A stretch of DNA of 64,000 bases from Thalassomonas haliotis (GCF_028657945.1 NZ_CP059693.1:806001-870000); one strand, 5' to 3'. Positions 35,791-43,983 are shown, counted from the stretch's first letter. Translations and numbers: made by a program. Notes: a model not told the origin generated them from the sequence alone.

Positions 35791-37389
35791 ATGAGCAGTA
35801 AAATACAGCCGAAACATAAGCTGATTAAAAATCTTACCCAGGCCCACAGCTGGTTGGGTCTTATCATTTCTTCGTTATTATTTATTGTCTTTTGGGCGGG
35901 GTCTGTCACCCTGTTTTTTGAAGAAATTAAGCAGTGGTCAACCGTGCCTCATTATCCGGTAGAGCTGTCGGCAGCGGATAAGCCGTTGCAGCAGGTTGTG
36001 GAAAATATTCTGGCCGACTACCAGCTGGATGCACAAGAGCGCATGACGGTTTATATGCCCAATGACCACTATCCCTACTACCGTTTGTATTTTAACGTTT
36101 TTGACGGTGCTGAAAATGCGGACAGTGAACAGCTGAGGTTAGTGATAAACCCCAAAACCGGGGAAGTTATCGGGCAATACGATCAGTTCCGGCTGGCGGA
36201 TTTTCTCTACCGTCTGCATTATGATCTTAACCTGCCCGGCGGCACTGAGCTGGTGGGGGTGGTGACCTTGTTTTTCTTCTTTGCCATCGTCTCAGGTATC
36301 TTTATCCAGGGGAAAAAATTGTTTAAGAATTTTTTCCAGTATCGCGGCGATAACAGGCGCAAAGATAAGTTGCTGGATATGCATAATGTTGTCGGGGTGT
36401 TCAGCCTGCCTTTCACCGCCATGCTTGCCCTGAGCGGGTTGATTTTTAATATTGCCATTATTTATCAGGCATCTTTTGCGGTCTTCTTATACCAGGGGGA
36501 CCAGAAGGCTTTACTTCAAGATGCCGGATATACCCGTTATACCGAAAAACCCGCACAGCAAAAGCTGGATATGTCTTCTGCTTTTGTCTTGATTGAGCAG
36601 GCAAAACAGGTACCCGAGCAGGGGCTGGTCAGGGCGGCTTTTTATAACTACGGCGACAGCAAGGCGGCACTCCAGCTCACCGGGATGGATCCGCGCTACT
36701 TTGCCCAGCGCATCGAAACCTTTTATCGCGTGAAAAACAATGAGCTGATCAGCCACAGCGATTTTGAAAATTACAATGTACTGAGAAAAGGCAAGGATGT
36801 GATTGCGACCTTACATTTTGGCAATTTTGCCGGTGTGGATTTGCGTATCCTTTATTTTATGCTCGGTATCGCCGTATGCGCCATGATAGTCACCGGCAAT
36901 ATGATGTGGCTGGATAAGGCCCGGCGTCAGCAGCAGGTTGCCGAGCCGGTAATAAAGGCTGTCACTAATCTGACCATAGGTATTTTTGGCGGCACTGTGA
37001 TGGCCACGGCTGCAGCCTTTTTAGCAGAAAGGGTATTGCCTGTGCCTATGGCAGGGCGGGGGGATTACCTGGCAAATACCTTTGTTGCGGTGATTTTTCT
37101 GGTGAGCGTTTCGGTCTTTTTTGCTTCGGCGAAAAAACAATATATCGGCCGTTTGCTGCAATTGACGGCGCTGCTGTTCTTTATGGTTATCGGCGCCGAC
37201 TGGTGGATGTTTGCTGCCAAGCTGCTGACCTTATGGCATAGTGGTTACGGCTCTGTGCTTGGCCTGCAGTTGGGCATGTTGATATTGGCCTTGGCCTTTT
37301 TATGGGGCGGGCATTTGTTAGTGGCCAAGAAAGGGCAAGTACCGCCACAGGATGCTTCCGGGCAGGAAGCAGGGAAACTCTTGTCTTAA
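35791..37389 (+). CDS. PepSY-associated transmembrane protein (siderophore reductase type)
   Basis: 532 residues. The first helix (WLGLIISSLLFIVFWAGSVTLFF) carries the usual HSW context (AHSWLG), and PepSY-type periplasmic loops contain LRLVINPKTGEVIG and DFLYRLHYDLNLPG. Further helices are at about 150-170, 205-230, 345-370 and 400-490. Histidines next to helices (LHYD, DMHNVVGV) are likely haem ligands. In Pseudomonas the related FpvG reduces iron bound to siderophore in the periplasm. It follows a Fur box and two small partner genes. A terminator follows, and the convergent neighbour is a TonB receptor. Confidence 0.85.
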   Translation: MSSKIQPKHKLIKNLTQAHSWLGLIISSLLFIVFWAGSVTLFFEEIKQWSTVPHYPVELSAADKPLQQVVENILADYQLDAQERMTVYMPNDHYPYYRLYFNVFDGAENADSEQLRLVINPKTGEVIGQYDQFRLADFLYRLHYDLNLPGGTELVGVVTLFFFFAIVSGIFIQGKKLFKNFFQYRGDNRRKDKLLDMHNVVGVFSLPFTAMLALSGLIFNIAIIYQASFAVFLYQGDQKALLQDAGYTRYTEKPAQQKLDMSSAFVLIEQAKQVPEQGLVRAAFYNYGDSKAALQLTGMDPRYFAQRIETFYRVKNNELISHSDFENYNVLRKGKDVIATLHFGNFAGVDLRILYFMLGIAVCAMIVTGNMMWLDKARRQQQVAEPVIKAVTNLTIGIFGGTVMATAAAFLAERVLPVPMAGRGDYLANTFVAVIFLVSVSVFFASAKKQYIGRLLQLTALLFFMVIGADWWMFAAKLLTLWHSGYGSVLGLQLGMLILALAFLWGGHLLVAKKGQVPPQDASGQEAGKLLS

Positions 37390-37433
37390 CAAAGTACTTT
37401 TCTGCCGGTATTCTTTCCGGCAGTTCTTTTCTG

Positions 37434-37463
37434 AAAAGCCGGGCATATTTGTCCGGCTTTTTT
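37434..37463 (+). terminator. Rho-independent terminator of the PepSY cluster
   Basis: AAAAGCCGG pairs with CCGGCTTTT around a 10-base loop and is followed by TTTATTTTC. A smaller hairpin (CTGCCGG/CCGGCAG, 37402-37423) lies just before it. Confidence 0.8.
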
Positions 37464-37793
37464 ATTTTCTTCTTCCTGCTGCCAAGCAGCGATAATTCTA
37501 CATTGTTATTAGCACCTGAGAATGTATTTCAGGGTAAAAGCCAGCCTTATGGTGCTCATCCTGCCTTGCTAAGCAAATGCCTGCCAGCTTTATTTACCGG
37601 GGTTGAGCTGGCCGATAAATATTGTCTGCATACTCAGCAATACCAGCCTTTTTAATCGCTGTTTTTGTTTGGGGGCAAGCTGATGGCAAGCGTTATTAAA
37701 CGCCGCTCATCGGGGGAATTTTGCAAGATAATGCGCTTGTTAATACCTGGGGCGGCTGTTGTAAAGCCGGTCGGGATGGCTTGTTTGAGGGTA

Positions 37794-37830
37794 AAAAAAC
37801 GGGCTGATCCTGTGGATTAGCCCGTTTTTT
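37794..37830 (-). terminator. Bidirectional terminator after the TonB receptor gene
   Basis: A 12-bp stem (AAAAAACGGGCT with AGCCCGTTTTTT), extended by five inner pairs with one wobble, and T-runs on both strands. It is 48 bp past the receptor stop on the minus strand. The rest of the 488-bp gap (37390-37877) holds the other terminator and no supported gene. Confidence 0.8.
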
Positions 37831-37877
37831 CTTTTAAGCCCCTAAGGGCTGTACTGCTGCTTTATCGCAAGGAGCGA

Positions 37878-40121
37878 TTAGAAGCTATAGTTTAACTTCA
37901 CGCCGAACTCTCTTGGCGCACCGGCGCGAACGATAGGATTCTCGCCTCCGGCATTAAAGTTTAGGTAAAAGTCGTCAAACAGGTTGTTGACGTAAAGCTC
38001 AACATCGTAGTTGTCGCCGTAATAGCCGGTGCTGACATTAAACAAGATCCGGCTTTCCAGCCTGTTGTTGTTGTGCGTGTCGGCATAAACGCTTGACTGG
38101 TAGTTGGCATTGGCGCTGAAATAGATCTCTTCAGTCGCCATTATCCGGCCGCCCATGGCAAAAGTTGTGTCCGGAGAAAGGGCGAAGGTTTTACCGGTTA
38201 AGTCGCCGGCGGTGTCGCTGTCGTATTCGGTAAACTTAGTGTCAGAAAGGCCGAGGTTGGCAAACAGCATCACATCCTGGGTCGGGTTGTATCTGGCTTC
38301 GATTTCGGCGCCATAGATGCGGGATTCACCGGCATTTTCTAATACACAGTTATCCGTGCTGCCTTCCTGACACAGGCTGATTTGCTGCTCGCTCCAGTCG
38401 CCGTAATAGAAGTTGGCATTTAAGATCAGTTTGTTATCGAGCAGTGAAGAACGTACCGAAAACTCGTAGTTATCCAGGTATTCAGGATCATATTCGCTGG
38501 CTTCACCAAACAGGTTTACGTCAACACCGCCGGCACGGTAACCGCGCTTGTAGAATAAGCTGAGCATAACATCGTCATTCACGGCATAGCTGGCGCCTAC
38601 CTGAGGTAAGAAGGCATTGTAGTCATTGCTGACTTCATCAAAGTTAGTCGCACTCAGCTGGCTCATCAGTAAAGCATTAACCTGGGTGATACCGCCTGCT
38701 ACCAGTGCGCCTAAGCCCGGCTGCATCTGTTCGGCCAATGCGCCTGCCTCTGTCGGATCCGGTAAGCTGGTGCCGGCAGCCAATGCATTGCTTGCATTGT
38801 TCAGTACGTCCTGCTCTTCACGGTCATACCTGAAACCGGCAGACAAGGTCAGTTGATCGCTAATCTGGTAATCCCATTCGGTAAAGAAGGCAATATTGGT
38901 GATCTTTTGCTCAAACGGCTGTACCCGGCTGACACCGATAAGTTCCGGGTAGAAAGGCTGTAAGGTTGCGGGTACGCCAACATAGGCCGGGCTGATATTA
39001 GTCAGTGAACTGGTCATTTGCTCTTGCTCGACCTTGGTAACATAGATACCGGCGACGCCTTTTAAGTTATCGGACTGATAAGATAAGCGCAGTTCTTGCG
39101 ACCAGTTTTTATCGTCGGTTTCGCGGGCGACGTGGGCAGTGTCTCCTTCTGCGGTTTGATCGGAATCGTTAAAGCGATCATAGTCGCCGTCGATGAAAGA
39201 AGTCACCGAGGACAGGCTCAAGCTGTCATTGATGATATAGTCCAGGTGCAGGGAAGCGGCAAAGGCGTCATAGTTTTCAAAGGACCCCTGGTTTGCCGTG
39301 CTTCTTCTGTCTTCTGCCTCATCGTCATCGCTGACTACGTAAAGGTCCTGGCCTCTTTCGGTTTCCGTGTACTGCAACATCATGTTGGCGGTAAAGTCTT
39401 CGGAAAATTCCACCAGGTATTGTGCGCGGATATTATCGGTTTTACGGGCGTCGTATTCATCATCGTCGCGCGTAGTATTTTTCATAAAGCCGTCGCTGCG
39501 GGTAGAGTCTGCCGTGATGCGCAGGGCTGAGTTGTCGGTGACGGGTACATTGAACATACCGCTGAAGTCAGTTTGGCCGTAATTGCCTAATTTAGTGGCA
39601 AAGGCGCCTGCAGTTTCCCCTAACTCCGGTCGTTTAGTTTGTACCACGATGGCACCGATAAGGGCATTACGTCCGACACTGGTAGACTGAGGGCCACGCA
39701 AAATTTCTATTTGCTCAAGGTCCCATAAATTCTTTGAGCCGAAGCGGGTGGCATAGCCGGTATAGGCGACGCCGTCGATATATAAGCTGCCCAGTTCACC
39801 CCTGCCGCCGCCGGTTGAGGTTGAGCTTTGGGTGATACCACGCAGACCAAAATTTTCGCCGCCATTGATTTCAAAGGTATTGGCTGATAACTGGAAAACA
39901 TCTTCGAATTCAAACAAAGGCATTTCCTGAAGATCGCTGGCGGTGAAAACCGCGACACTCTCTTTGGTTTCTTGTGCTGTACGTTGAATTTTTTGTCCTG
40001 AAACTATGATGGTTTCTATGGCGTGATCTTCACTGTCTGTATTGGCATGTACAGAACTGATCAGGGCGAAAGAGCTAAGTAAACCTGCTTGAACAGCAAG
40101 TGCCAGACGGCTAGTTTTCAT
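37878..40121 (-). CDS. TonB-dependent outer-membrane receptor (iron-siderophore type)
   Basis: 747 residues. Signal peptide about 1-26 (cut near VHANT), a TonB-box-like segment (ETIIVSGQ), a plug domain (about 40-160; LRGITQSSTS, GSLYIDGVAY, IEILRGPQSTSVGRNALIGAIVVQT), and a 22-strand-type barrel ending in Phe (FGVKLNYSF). A strong Fur box lies just upstream, so ferric siderophore is the likely cargo rather than sugars or vitamins. It is convergent with the PepSY cluster, which is also Fur-marked. AAGG precedes the ATG at nine bases. Two cysteines in a surface-loop region (LCQEGSTDNCVLE) may form a disulfide. Confidence 0.9.
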   Translation of the reverse strand: MKTSRLALAVQAGLLSSFALISSVHANTDSEDHAIETIIVSGQKIQRTAQETKESVAVFTASDLQEMPLFEFEDVFQLSANTFEINGGENFGLRGITQSSTSTGGGRGELGSLYIDGVAYTGYATRFGSKNLWDLEQIEILRGPQSTSVGRNALIGAIVVQTKRPELGETAGAFATKLGNYGQTDFSGMFNVPVTDNSALRITADSTRSDGFMKNTTRDDDEYDARKTDNIRAQYLVEFSEDFTANMMLQYTETERGQDLYVVSDDDEAEDRRSTANQGSFENYDAFAASLHLDYIINDSLSLSSVTSFIDGDYDRFNDSDQTAEGDTAHVARETDDKNWSQELRLSYQSDNLKGVAGIYVTKVEQEQMTSSLTNISPAYVGVPATLQPFYPELIGVSRVQPFEQKITNIAFFTEWDYQISDQLTLSAGFRYDREEQDVLNNASNALAAGTSLPDPTEAGALAEQMQPGLGALVAGGITQVNALLMSQLSATNFDEVSNDYNAFLPQVGASYAVNDDVMLSLFYKRGYRAGGVDVNLFGEASEYDPEYLDNYEFSVRSSLLDNKLILNANFYYGDWSEQQISLCQEGSTDNCVLENAGESRIYGAEIEARYNPTQDVMLFANLGLSDTKFTEYDSDTAGDLTGKTFALSPDTTFAMGGRIMATEEIYFSANANYQSSVYADTHNNNRLESRILFNVSTGYYGDNYDVELYVNNLFDDFYLNFNAGGENPIVRAGAPREFGVKLNYSF

Positions 40122-40144
40122 CTAAAAATACCTTTGCTAAAGAC

Positions 40145-40163
40145 GATAATGATAATAATTCTT
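40145..40163 (-). promoter_or_regulatory. Fur box upstream of the TonB receptor
   Basis: GATAATGATAATAATTCTT matches the 19-bp Fur consensus at 16 positions, including the first twelve, and ends 24 bp before the receptor start. This is the best regulator site in the window. The remaining gap up to 40528 holds nothing else I can support. Confidence 0.85.
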
Positions 40164-40528
40164 GTTTATGTTATCATGCAATGGCAAACGAATACCAGAG
40201 TAAATATCAAATATAATGAGCGAGTTAGTATGATGTTGCTTTAAAAGCAAGCAGTTCTCTTGTCGGTTAATTCTGTTGTTTGGCTGTGTTGTGTCGTTAA
40301 ATCCACTGGCTGGCATAGTCTTTGGTTGTCAGCTTAATTCTGGTTTTTTATCTCTTTTTGCCGGTAAATACAGGTTGTTATATTTTTGTAAACCATGTCT
40401 GTACTTTGCAGCATTGTTTGACTAGGCTTTTTTTGTCGTCGTTTCAGATTATGAGGTTGTGCTGATAACTGACAATCGACAGGTTTGGAGCCACGAGGAA
40501 GGTTCATTAAAACAATAAGGAGAAAAGC

Positions 40529-40765
40529 ATGCATAACAAATTTAAAAAAGCCGTTTTTGCTCTGGCTATTGGCATTTCTGCCGGTGCCTGGGCTGTACCG
40601 TCGGCCAGTATCTGTGATAACTGGTGCCGGCAATGCGTAGCGGCCGGTGATGAAGAATGCAGCAGGTGGTACTCTGGTTTCTGCCATACTGCCCGTGGTA
40701 TAACTTGCCATCCAAAGGGGCTTTTGAGCCATAGGCAAAGTGCCTGGTTTTTAGAAGTGTTGTAA
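40529..40765 (+). CDS. Secreted six-cysteine small peptide, unknown function
   Basis: 78 residues, not recognised. A strong ribosome site (AAGGAGAAAAGC-ATG) and a clean signal peptide (MHNKFKKAVFALAIGISAGAWA) make it a credible gene. The mature part holds six cysteines at residues 29, 33, 36, 44, 52 and 60 (CDNWCRQC ... EECSRWYSGFC ... ITCH), enough for three disulfides. The last 18 residues lack cysteine. There are no modification or export genes around it. A hairpin overlaps its stop. It could be a secreted effector, inhibitor or bacteriocin-like peptide, or a conserved structural peptide; I cannot choose. Confidence 0.6.
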   Translation: MHNKFKKAVFALAIGISAGAWAVPSASICDNWCRQCVAAGDEECSRWYSGFCHTARGITCHPKGLLSHRQSAWFLEVL

Positions 40766-40798
40766 AGCTGCTGCGCTCGTTTTTAAGTACAGCAGCTT
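40765..40798 (+). terminator. Hairpin between convergent peptide and symE genes
   Basis: AAGCTGCTG pairs with CAGCAGCTT around a 16-base loop that contains TTTTT. It starts at the peptide-gene stop codon. There is no T-run after the stem on either strand, so its strength is uncertain. Confidence 0.45.
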
Positions 40799-40830
40799 AG
40801 CTTATGACTTATTGAGAACAGCCTCGGGTT

Positions 40831-41115
40831 TTATCCCTCAGCCTTCAGTTTTGAATAAGCCTGTTTAGGTGTGATAACAATTTCTCCCTGGTTGACGACA
40901 ACCCTGACCTTTTGCCCTACAGAAAAACCGGCTCGTCGAAGCCACTTTCCCCTGAGTACTACACAAGGTTCAAGGTTTACCGGTACATAGTTAATGCCTA
41001 TGCCGCGGGTTTTTGCGCCCGACTCGCAGTTGGTTTCCAGTACGGTAAGTTGCCGATAAATGGGATATTTTGCTTTTGCCGAGCCTGGCTCTGACGTATG
41101 ATGATATTCAGCCAT
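40831..41115 (-). CDS. symE: SymE-type toxin
   Basis: 94 residues. It matches SymE of Escherichia coli through RQLTV near the start and the AbrB-like core (NLEPCVVLRGKWLRRAGFSVGQKV and VVVNQGEIVIT). SymE is the toxin of an SOS-linked type I toxin-antitoxin pair whose antitoxin is the antisense RNA SymR, overlapping the symE 5' end. I cannot identify the promoter of such an RNA here, but two hairpin-forming stretches lie just upstream (41140-41215). The N-terminal 15 residues are variable in the family. It sits at the left edge of the AT-rich island. Confidence 0.75.
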   Translation of the reverse strand: MAEYHHTSEPGSAKAKYPIYRQLTVLETNCESGAKTRGIGINYVPVNLEPCVVLRGKWLRRAGFSVGQKVRVVVNQGEIVITPKQAYSKLKAEG

Positions 41116-41600
41116 GACGTACTCCTTTGAAGTTCGTTGTGGTTAGCGACTCCTGGGTGTTCGTACCACTCAGGGGTTGCGACTTAAGTTACTGCTTTTA
41201 TTGCGGGCAGTAACGGTTGTTATTGCAGCAATTTATAGACGGAAATTATTGCTATAAGTTCTCTCCTTTTAGGTTGGGTTGCACTATTAATGAAAGACCA
41301 ATTCACGTGAAAATCAATAATGAATTGGTCTTTTGAAGAGAAATTCGAGGGAAGTTTTTAGTTTTAGTGAATCTCAAAACTCATAAATGCTGCCTGTTTT
41401 CATTTTTCATTGGTTTCATCATTGATCGTGTATGCAGTTTGTCTAGAGATGCCTCTTTGTAAATATGAGTATTGATACCGCTTAGTTGATTTGGATTACA
41501 TTCTTTATCGCTAATACTTTGTATATGAAGTATTAGCGATAAAAGGCATACCTTTGAAAAAGATGAAAATAATTGAATAAATACTTAATAGGATTTAGTA
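41116..41600. other. Non-coding region between symE and the retron, with three hairpins
   Basis: No supported gene. It contains GTTACTGC/GCAGTAAC (41188-41214); a 12-bp perfect stem AAAGACCAATTC/GAATTGGTCTTT with TTCACGTGAA partly in its loop (41293-41333); and a 16-bp perfect stem TTTATCGCTAATACTT/AAGTATTAGCGATAAA with an 8-base loop (41504-41543). The last lies just before the retron RNA. Base composition turns AT-rich from about 41230. The retron promoter must be at the right end; TTGAAA at 41554-41559 is a possible -35 box. Confidence 0.55.
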
Positions 41601-41768
41601 TTAAGTTACTCTTTAGCGTATGGGCTTTATTTGCCTAGTCGGGCGTTTCGCCAGACTACACTTTATTGAGCACATTTAGGGTTGCGTTAGAACACTTTTC
41701 TATCGATCCTTCGTGCCTCAGGAGCGATAGAAAAGTTTCTAACGCTCTCTTTAGTAAAGAGTTTTAAA
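41601..41768 (+). ncRNA. Retron msr-msd RNA
   Basis: The expected retron order is visible. Repeat a1 (TTAA-gtt-ACTCTTTA, 41601-41615) pairs with a2 (TAAAGAGT-t-TTAA, 41755-41767). It is followed directly by the G of TTAGC (41616), the likely branching guanosine. The msr part has small stem-loops, the clearest being AGTC-GGCG-ttt-CGCC-GACT (41637-41656). The msd part is one long hairpin: GCGTTAGAA/TTCTAACGC, then ACTTTTCTATCG/CGATAGAAAAGT, then TCCT/AGGA with a 9-base loop (about 41684-41745). It sits directly upstream of the effector and reverse transcriptase genes, as in the Sen2 retron. End points are by eye. Confidence 0.8.
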
Positions 41769-41791
41769 ACGGGCATTTTTGCCCGTTTTTT
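41766..41791 (+). terminator. Terminator/attenuator between the retron RNA and the effector gene
   Basis: AAAACGGGCA pairs with TGCCCGTTTT around TTTT, followed by more T. It should release an abundant separate retron RNA while read-through transcribes the protein genes. Confidence 0.75.
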
Positions 41792-41820
41792 ATTTGAATT
41801 TTGTTAAGGAAAATGACTGT

Positions 41821-42789
41821 TTGAGTAAAAAATACGAAAGCCTGCTAATTGAGGAGTTTTCAACATTTGATTTTAATAAATTTCGAATAATTAACTCTCC
41901 TTCAAAACTTTTCCTATGTGGTGGTGAAATTGATGCTACAGCCCAAATACCACCAAGTTTTCGTGATAGATTATACGGTTTTACAGCGAAACAAAACGAA
42001 TCAATGCATAACAGCTTTATCCTTGCAGAAGCATTCAAAGATTACTTCAAGGATAACCGTTATCCTGACTTATTGGTTTTTGAAGAAGATATAGCTCAAG
42101 CCTCTACGCTGGTTATAATATTGCTGGAGAGTCCAGGCTCTTTAGTTGAACTAGGGTTGTTCTGTAATCGACCAGACCTTTACCATAAATTATTAATTGT
42201 TGCTCCACAAGAGCAAGTCTCTAAAGAAGATTCATTTATATATTTAGGGCCTTTAGAATACATTAGAAAAAAATCAGATTCTTCGGTACAAGTCTTTCCA
42301 TGGCCCGATCAAAAGATTAGAGAATATGATTCTGATAATTTGGAAATACTATGTTCTTCTATAGAAGAAAAAGTTAATAGTCTTCCTAAAACAGAATCAT
42401 TTAAGAAAGAAAATAAAGGACATATTGCTTATTTAATTTATTCTCTTGTGTTTACAACATACCCTGTACTCACTTCAGAAATTGAATTGGCCCTCGAAGC
42501 TATGGACATTACGGTCTCACATGGGGAAATATCGAGACTTTTATATCTTTTAAATAAATTAGAACTCGTAAATTCATATAGATACAGTAGTGTTACCTAT
42601 TATTACCCAGTAAGGCTAGACATTAAAAAAGTTACTTTTGGTAAAACAAAGCAGGGCCTTATGGCAGATTTATCAAATATTAGAGTGACAATATTACAAT
42701 CTTTGAGATTAATTGATGATGAGTCATCTAAAAAGCGCAGATACGCACTAAAAAGAATAAATAGTATTATCGAAGGAGTTGAAAGGTGA
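41821..42789 (+). CDS. Retron St85/Sen2-family effector (RcaT-like, nucleoside deoxyribosyltransferase-like toxin)
   Basis: 322 residues from a TTG at 41821 (AAGGA ten bases before). An earlier TTG at 41779 lies inside the terminator stem and is rejected. The N-terminal half is a nucleoside deoxyribosyltransferase-like domain: FLCGGEIDATA at about 30-40 and ESPGSLVELG at about 103-112, the equivalent of the conserved PESPGS-x-x-ELG in the Ec86 and Sen2 effectors, with the catalytic Glu. The C-terminal part (about 200-310) looks like a winged helix (TSEIELALEAMDITVSHGEI, YYYPVRL). In such type II-A retrons the effector is a toxin held off by reverse transcriptase plus msDNA and released on phage attack. 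It overlaps the reverse transcriptase start by four bases. Confidence 0.88.
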   Translation: MSKKYESLLIEEFSTFDFNKFRIINSPSKLFLCGGEIDATAQIPPSFRDRLYGFTAKQNESMHNSFILAEAFKDYFKDNRYPDLLVFEEDIAQASTLVIILLESPGSLVELGLFCNRPDLYHKLLIVAPQEQVSKEDSFIYLGPLEYIRKKSDSSVQVFPWPDQKIREYDSDNLEILCSSIEEKVNSLPKTESFKKENKGHIAYLIYSLVFTTYPVLTSEIELALEAMDITVSHGEISRLLYLLNKLELVNSYRYSSVTYYYPVRLDIKKVTFGKTKQGLMADLSNIRVTILQSLRLIDDESSKKRRYALKRINSIIEGVER

Positions 42790-43706
42790 ATATTGAAGCT
42801 CTGCTAATGGATGAATTAATTATTAGCAAAAGCGAATTGTATCGTTTTGCTAAAACAGCTCCTCATAGATATAAAAAATATAAGATTGCCAAACGCAATG
42901 GTGTAGGGACTAGAGATATAGCCCAGCCTTCTAAGCAAGTTAAATATTTTCAAAGGTTGATTGTACACGAACTAGAAGCACGATTGCCTGTTCATTTGGT
43001 CGCTACTGCGTACAAAAAAGGTGTGGGTATTAAAGAAAATGCATTGATGCATCTAGATCATAAATACATGTTGAAAATGGATTTTGAAAACTTCTTCCCT
43101 AGTATTCAGCCTTCATTTTTGTTTGGTGTATGTGATGTTCTTAATCTTGATTTGAGTCCTAATGATAAGGAATTGATATCCAACTTTTTATTCTACAAAC
43201 TAAGAAAAAATAGCCCCTTACGATTGAGCATTGGTGCCCCAAGCTCTCCATTTATTTCAAATGTTGTTATGTTTTTATTTGATTCGTCTATTGTTGAATA
43301 TTGTAAGGGACGTAATATTACCTATACAAGATATGCGGATGATCTTACTTTTTCTACTAATGTGAAAGATTCTCTTTATGAAATTCCAAATATTATAAAA
43401 AAAGAATTAATAATCAATACCTATAAAAATATTAGAATTAATAAAAATAAGACAGTTTTTACATCCAAGGCTAAAAACAGGCATGTTACAGGAGTCACAT
43501 TAACTAATGATGACTTGTTATCGATTGGAAGAAAGAGGAAACGATTAATATCCTCTATGGTTCATAAATTTAAACAAGGTCGGCTTGATAAGGAAAGAAT
43601 TTATGAGTTAAAAGGACTTTTATCTTTTGCAAATCACATTGAGCCTATTTTTATCTTTCGGCTGCGTGGTAAATATGGTGACTGTGCAATTGATTCATTA
43701 ATTTAA
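42786..43706 (+). CDS. Retron reverse transcriptase (St85/Sen2 family)
   Basis: 306 residues from a GTG at 42786 (GGAG upstream), overlapping the effector stop (GTGA). Retron-type motifs in order: the NAxxH motif (NALMH, about 85-89), MDFENFFPSI with the first metal Asp, LSIGAPSSPFISNVVM, the catalytic YADD (YTRYADDLTFS, about 180-190), and the retron VTG motif (RHVTGVTLTNDD) near the end. It copies the msd RNA into branched msDNA, primed from the 2'-OH of the branching G. Length is typical (about 300-320). With the RNA and effector upstream, this is a complete tripartite unit. It is AT-rich like its neighbours, so likely acquired. Confidence 0.95.
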   Translation: MNIEALLMDELIISKSELYRFAKTAPHRYKKYKIAKRNGVGTRDIAQPSKQVKYFQRLIVHELEARLPVHLVATAYKKGVGIKENALMHLDHKYMLKMDFENFFPSIQPSFLFGVCDVLNLDLSPNDKELISNFLFYKLRKNSPLRLSIGAPSSPFISNVVMFLFDSSIVEYCKGRNITYTRYADDLTFSTNVKDSLYEIPNIIKKELIINTYKNIRINKNKTVFTSKAKNRHVTGVTLTNDDLLSIGRKRKRLISSMVHKFKQGRLDKERIYELKGLLSFANHIEPIFIFRLRGKYGDCAIDSLI

Positions 43707-43777
43707 TTTTCTATGTAAGGGTTAACATTTTATCTATTTCTTTTAGCAAGGGAGCATGTTGTTTGATTGATATGATA

Positions 43778-43977
43778 GCTTTATTTTGATTAACTTTTAA
43801 TTCTATTTATGCGTTCGTATAAAATCAGCTTTATTTTGATTAACTTTTAATTTTATTTATGCGTTCGTATAAAACTAGTCTTATTTTGATTAACTTTTGA
43901 ATTTATTTATGTGTTCGTATAAGAGTGGGACTTCCTTTGACTGTTTATAATAATATTTATGTGTTCGTATAAATAAG
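43778..43977 (+). repeat. Four tandem 50-bp repeats upstream of the hipBA-like pair
   Basis: Units begin at 43778, 43828, 43878 and 43928, an exact 50-bp period. The first three share almost the whole unit, starting near TTATTTTGATTAACTTTT and ending TTTATGCGTTCGTATAA or its T variant. The fourth keeps only the right third. The array ends seven bases before the HipB-like start. Confidence 0.9.
43808..43971 (+). promoter_or_regulatory. Four phased operator palindromes, likely HipB-like binding sites
   Basis: TATGCG-tt-CGTATA or TATGTG-tt-CGTATA occurs at 43808, 43858, 43908 and 43958, each 14 bp. The half-sites are near-inverted repeats. In Escherichia coli the HipB dimer binds several palindromic operators before hipBA; this array has the same place and logic but a different sequence. 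The last site ends 12 bp before the start codon, so binding would block transcription and ribosome access. Confidence 0.75.
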
Positions 43978-43983
43978 GTTTTT

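Noticed and set aside
37302-37655. 117-residue plus-strand open frame
   Set aside because: It starts inside the PepSY gene in another frame and runs through two terminator hairpins.
41779-41820. Upstream TTG start for the retron effector
   Set aside because: It lies in the terminator stem and would add 14 residues with no ribosome site; the TTG at 41821 has AAGGA upstream and matches the family start.
43778-43977. CRISPR array
   Set aside because: The whole 50-bp unit repeats, there are no variable spacers, and the repeats end at a promoter; they fit operators better.
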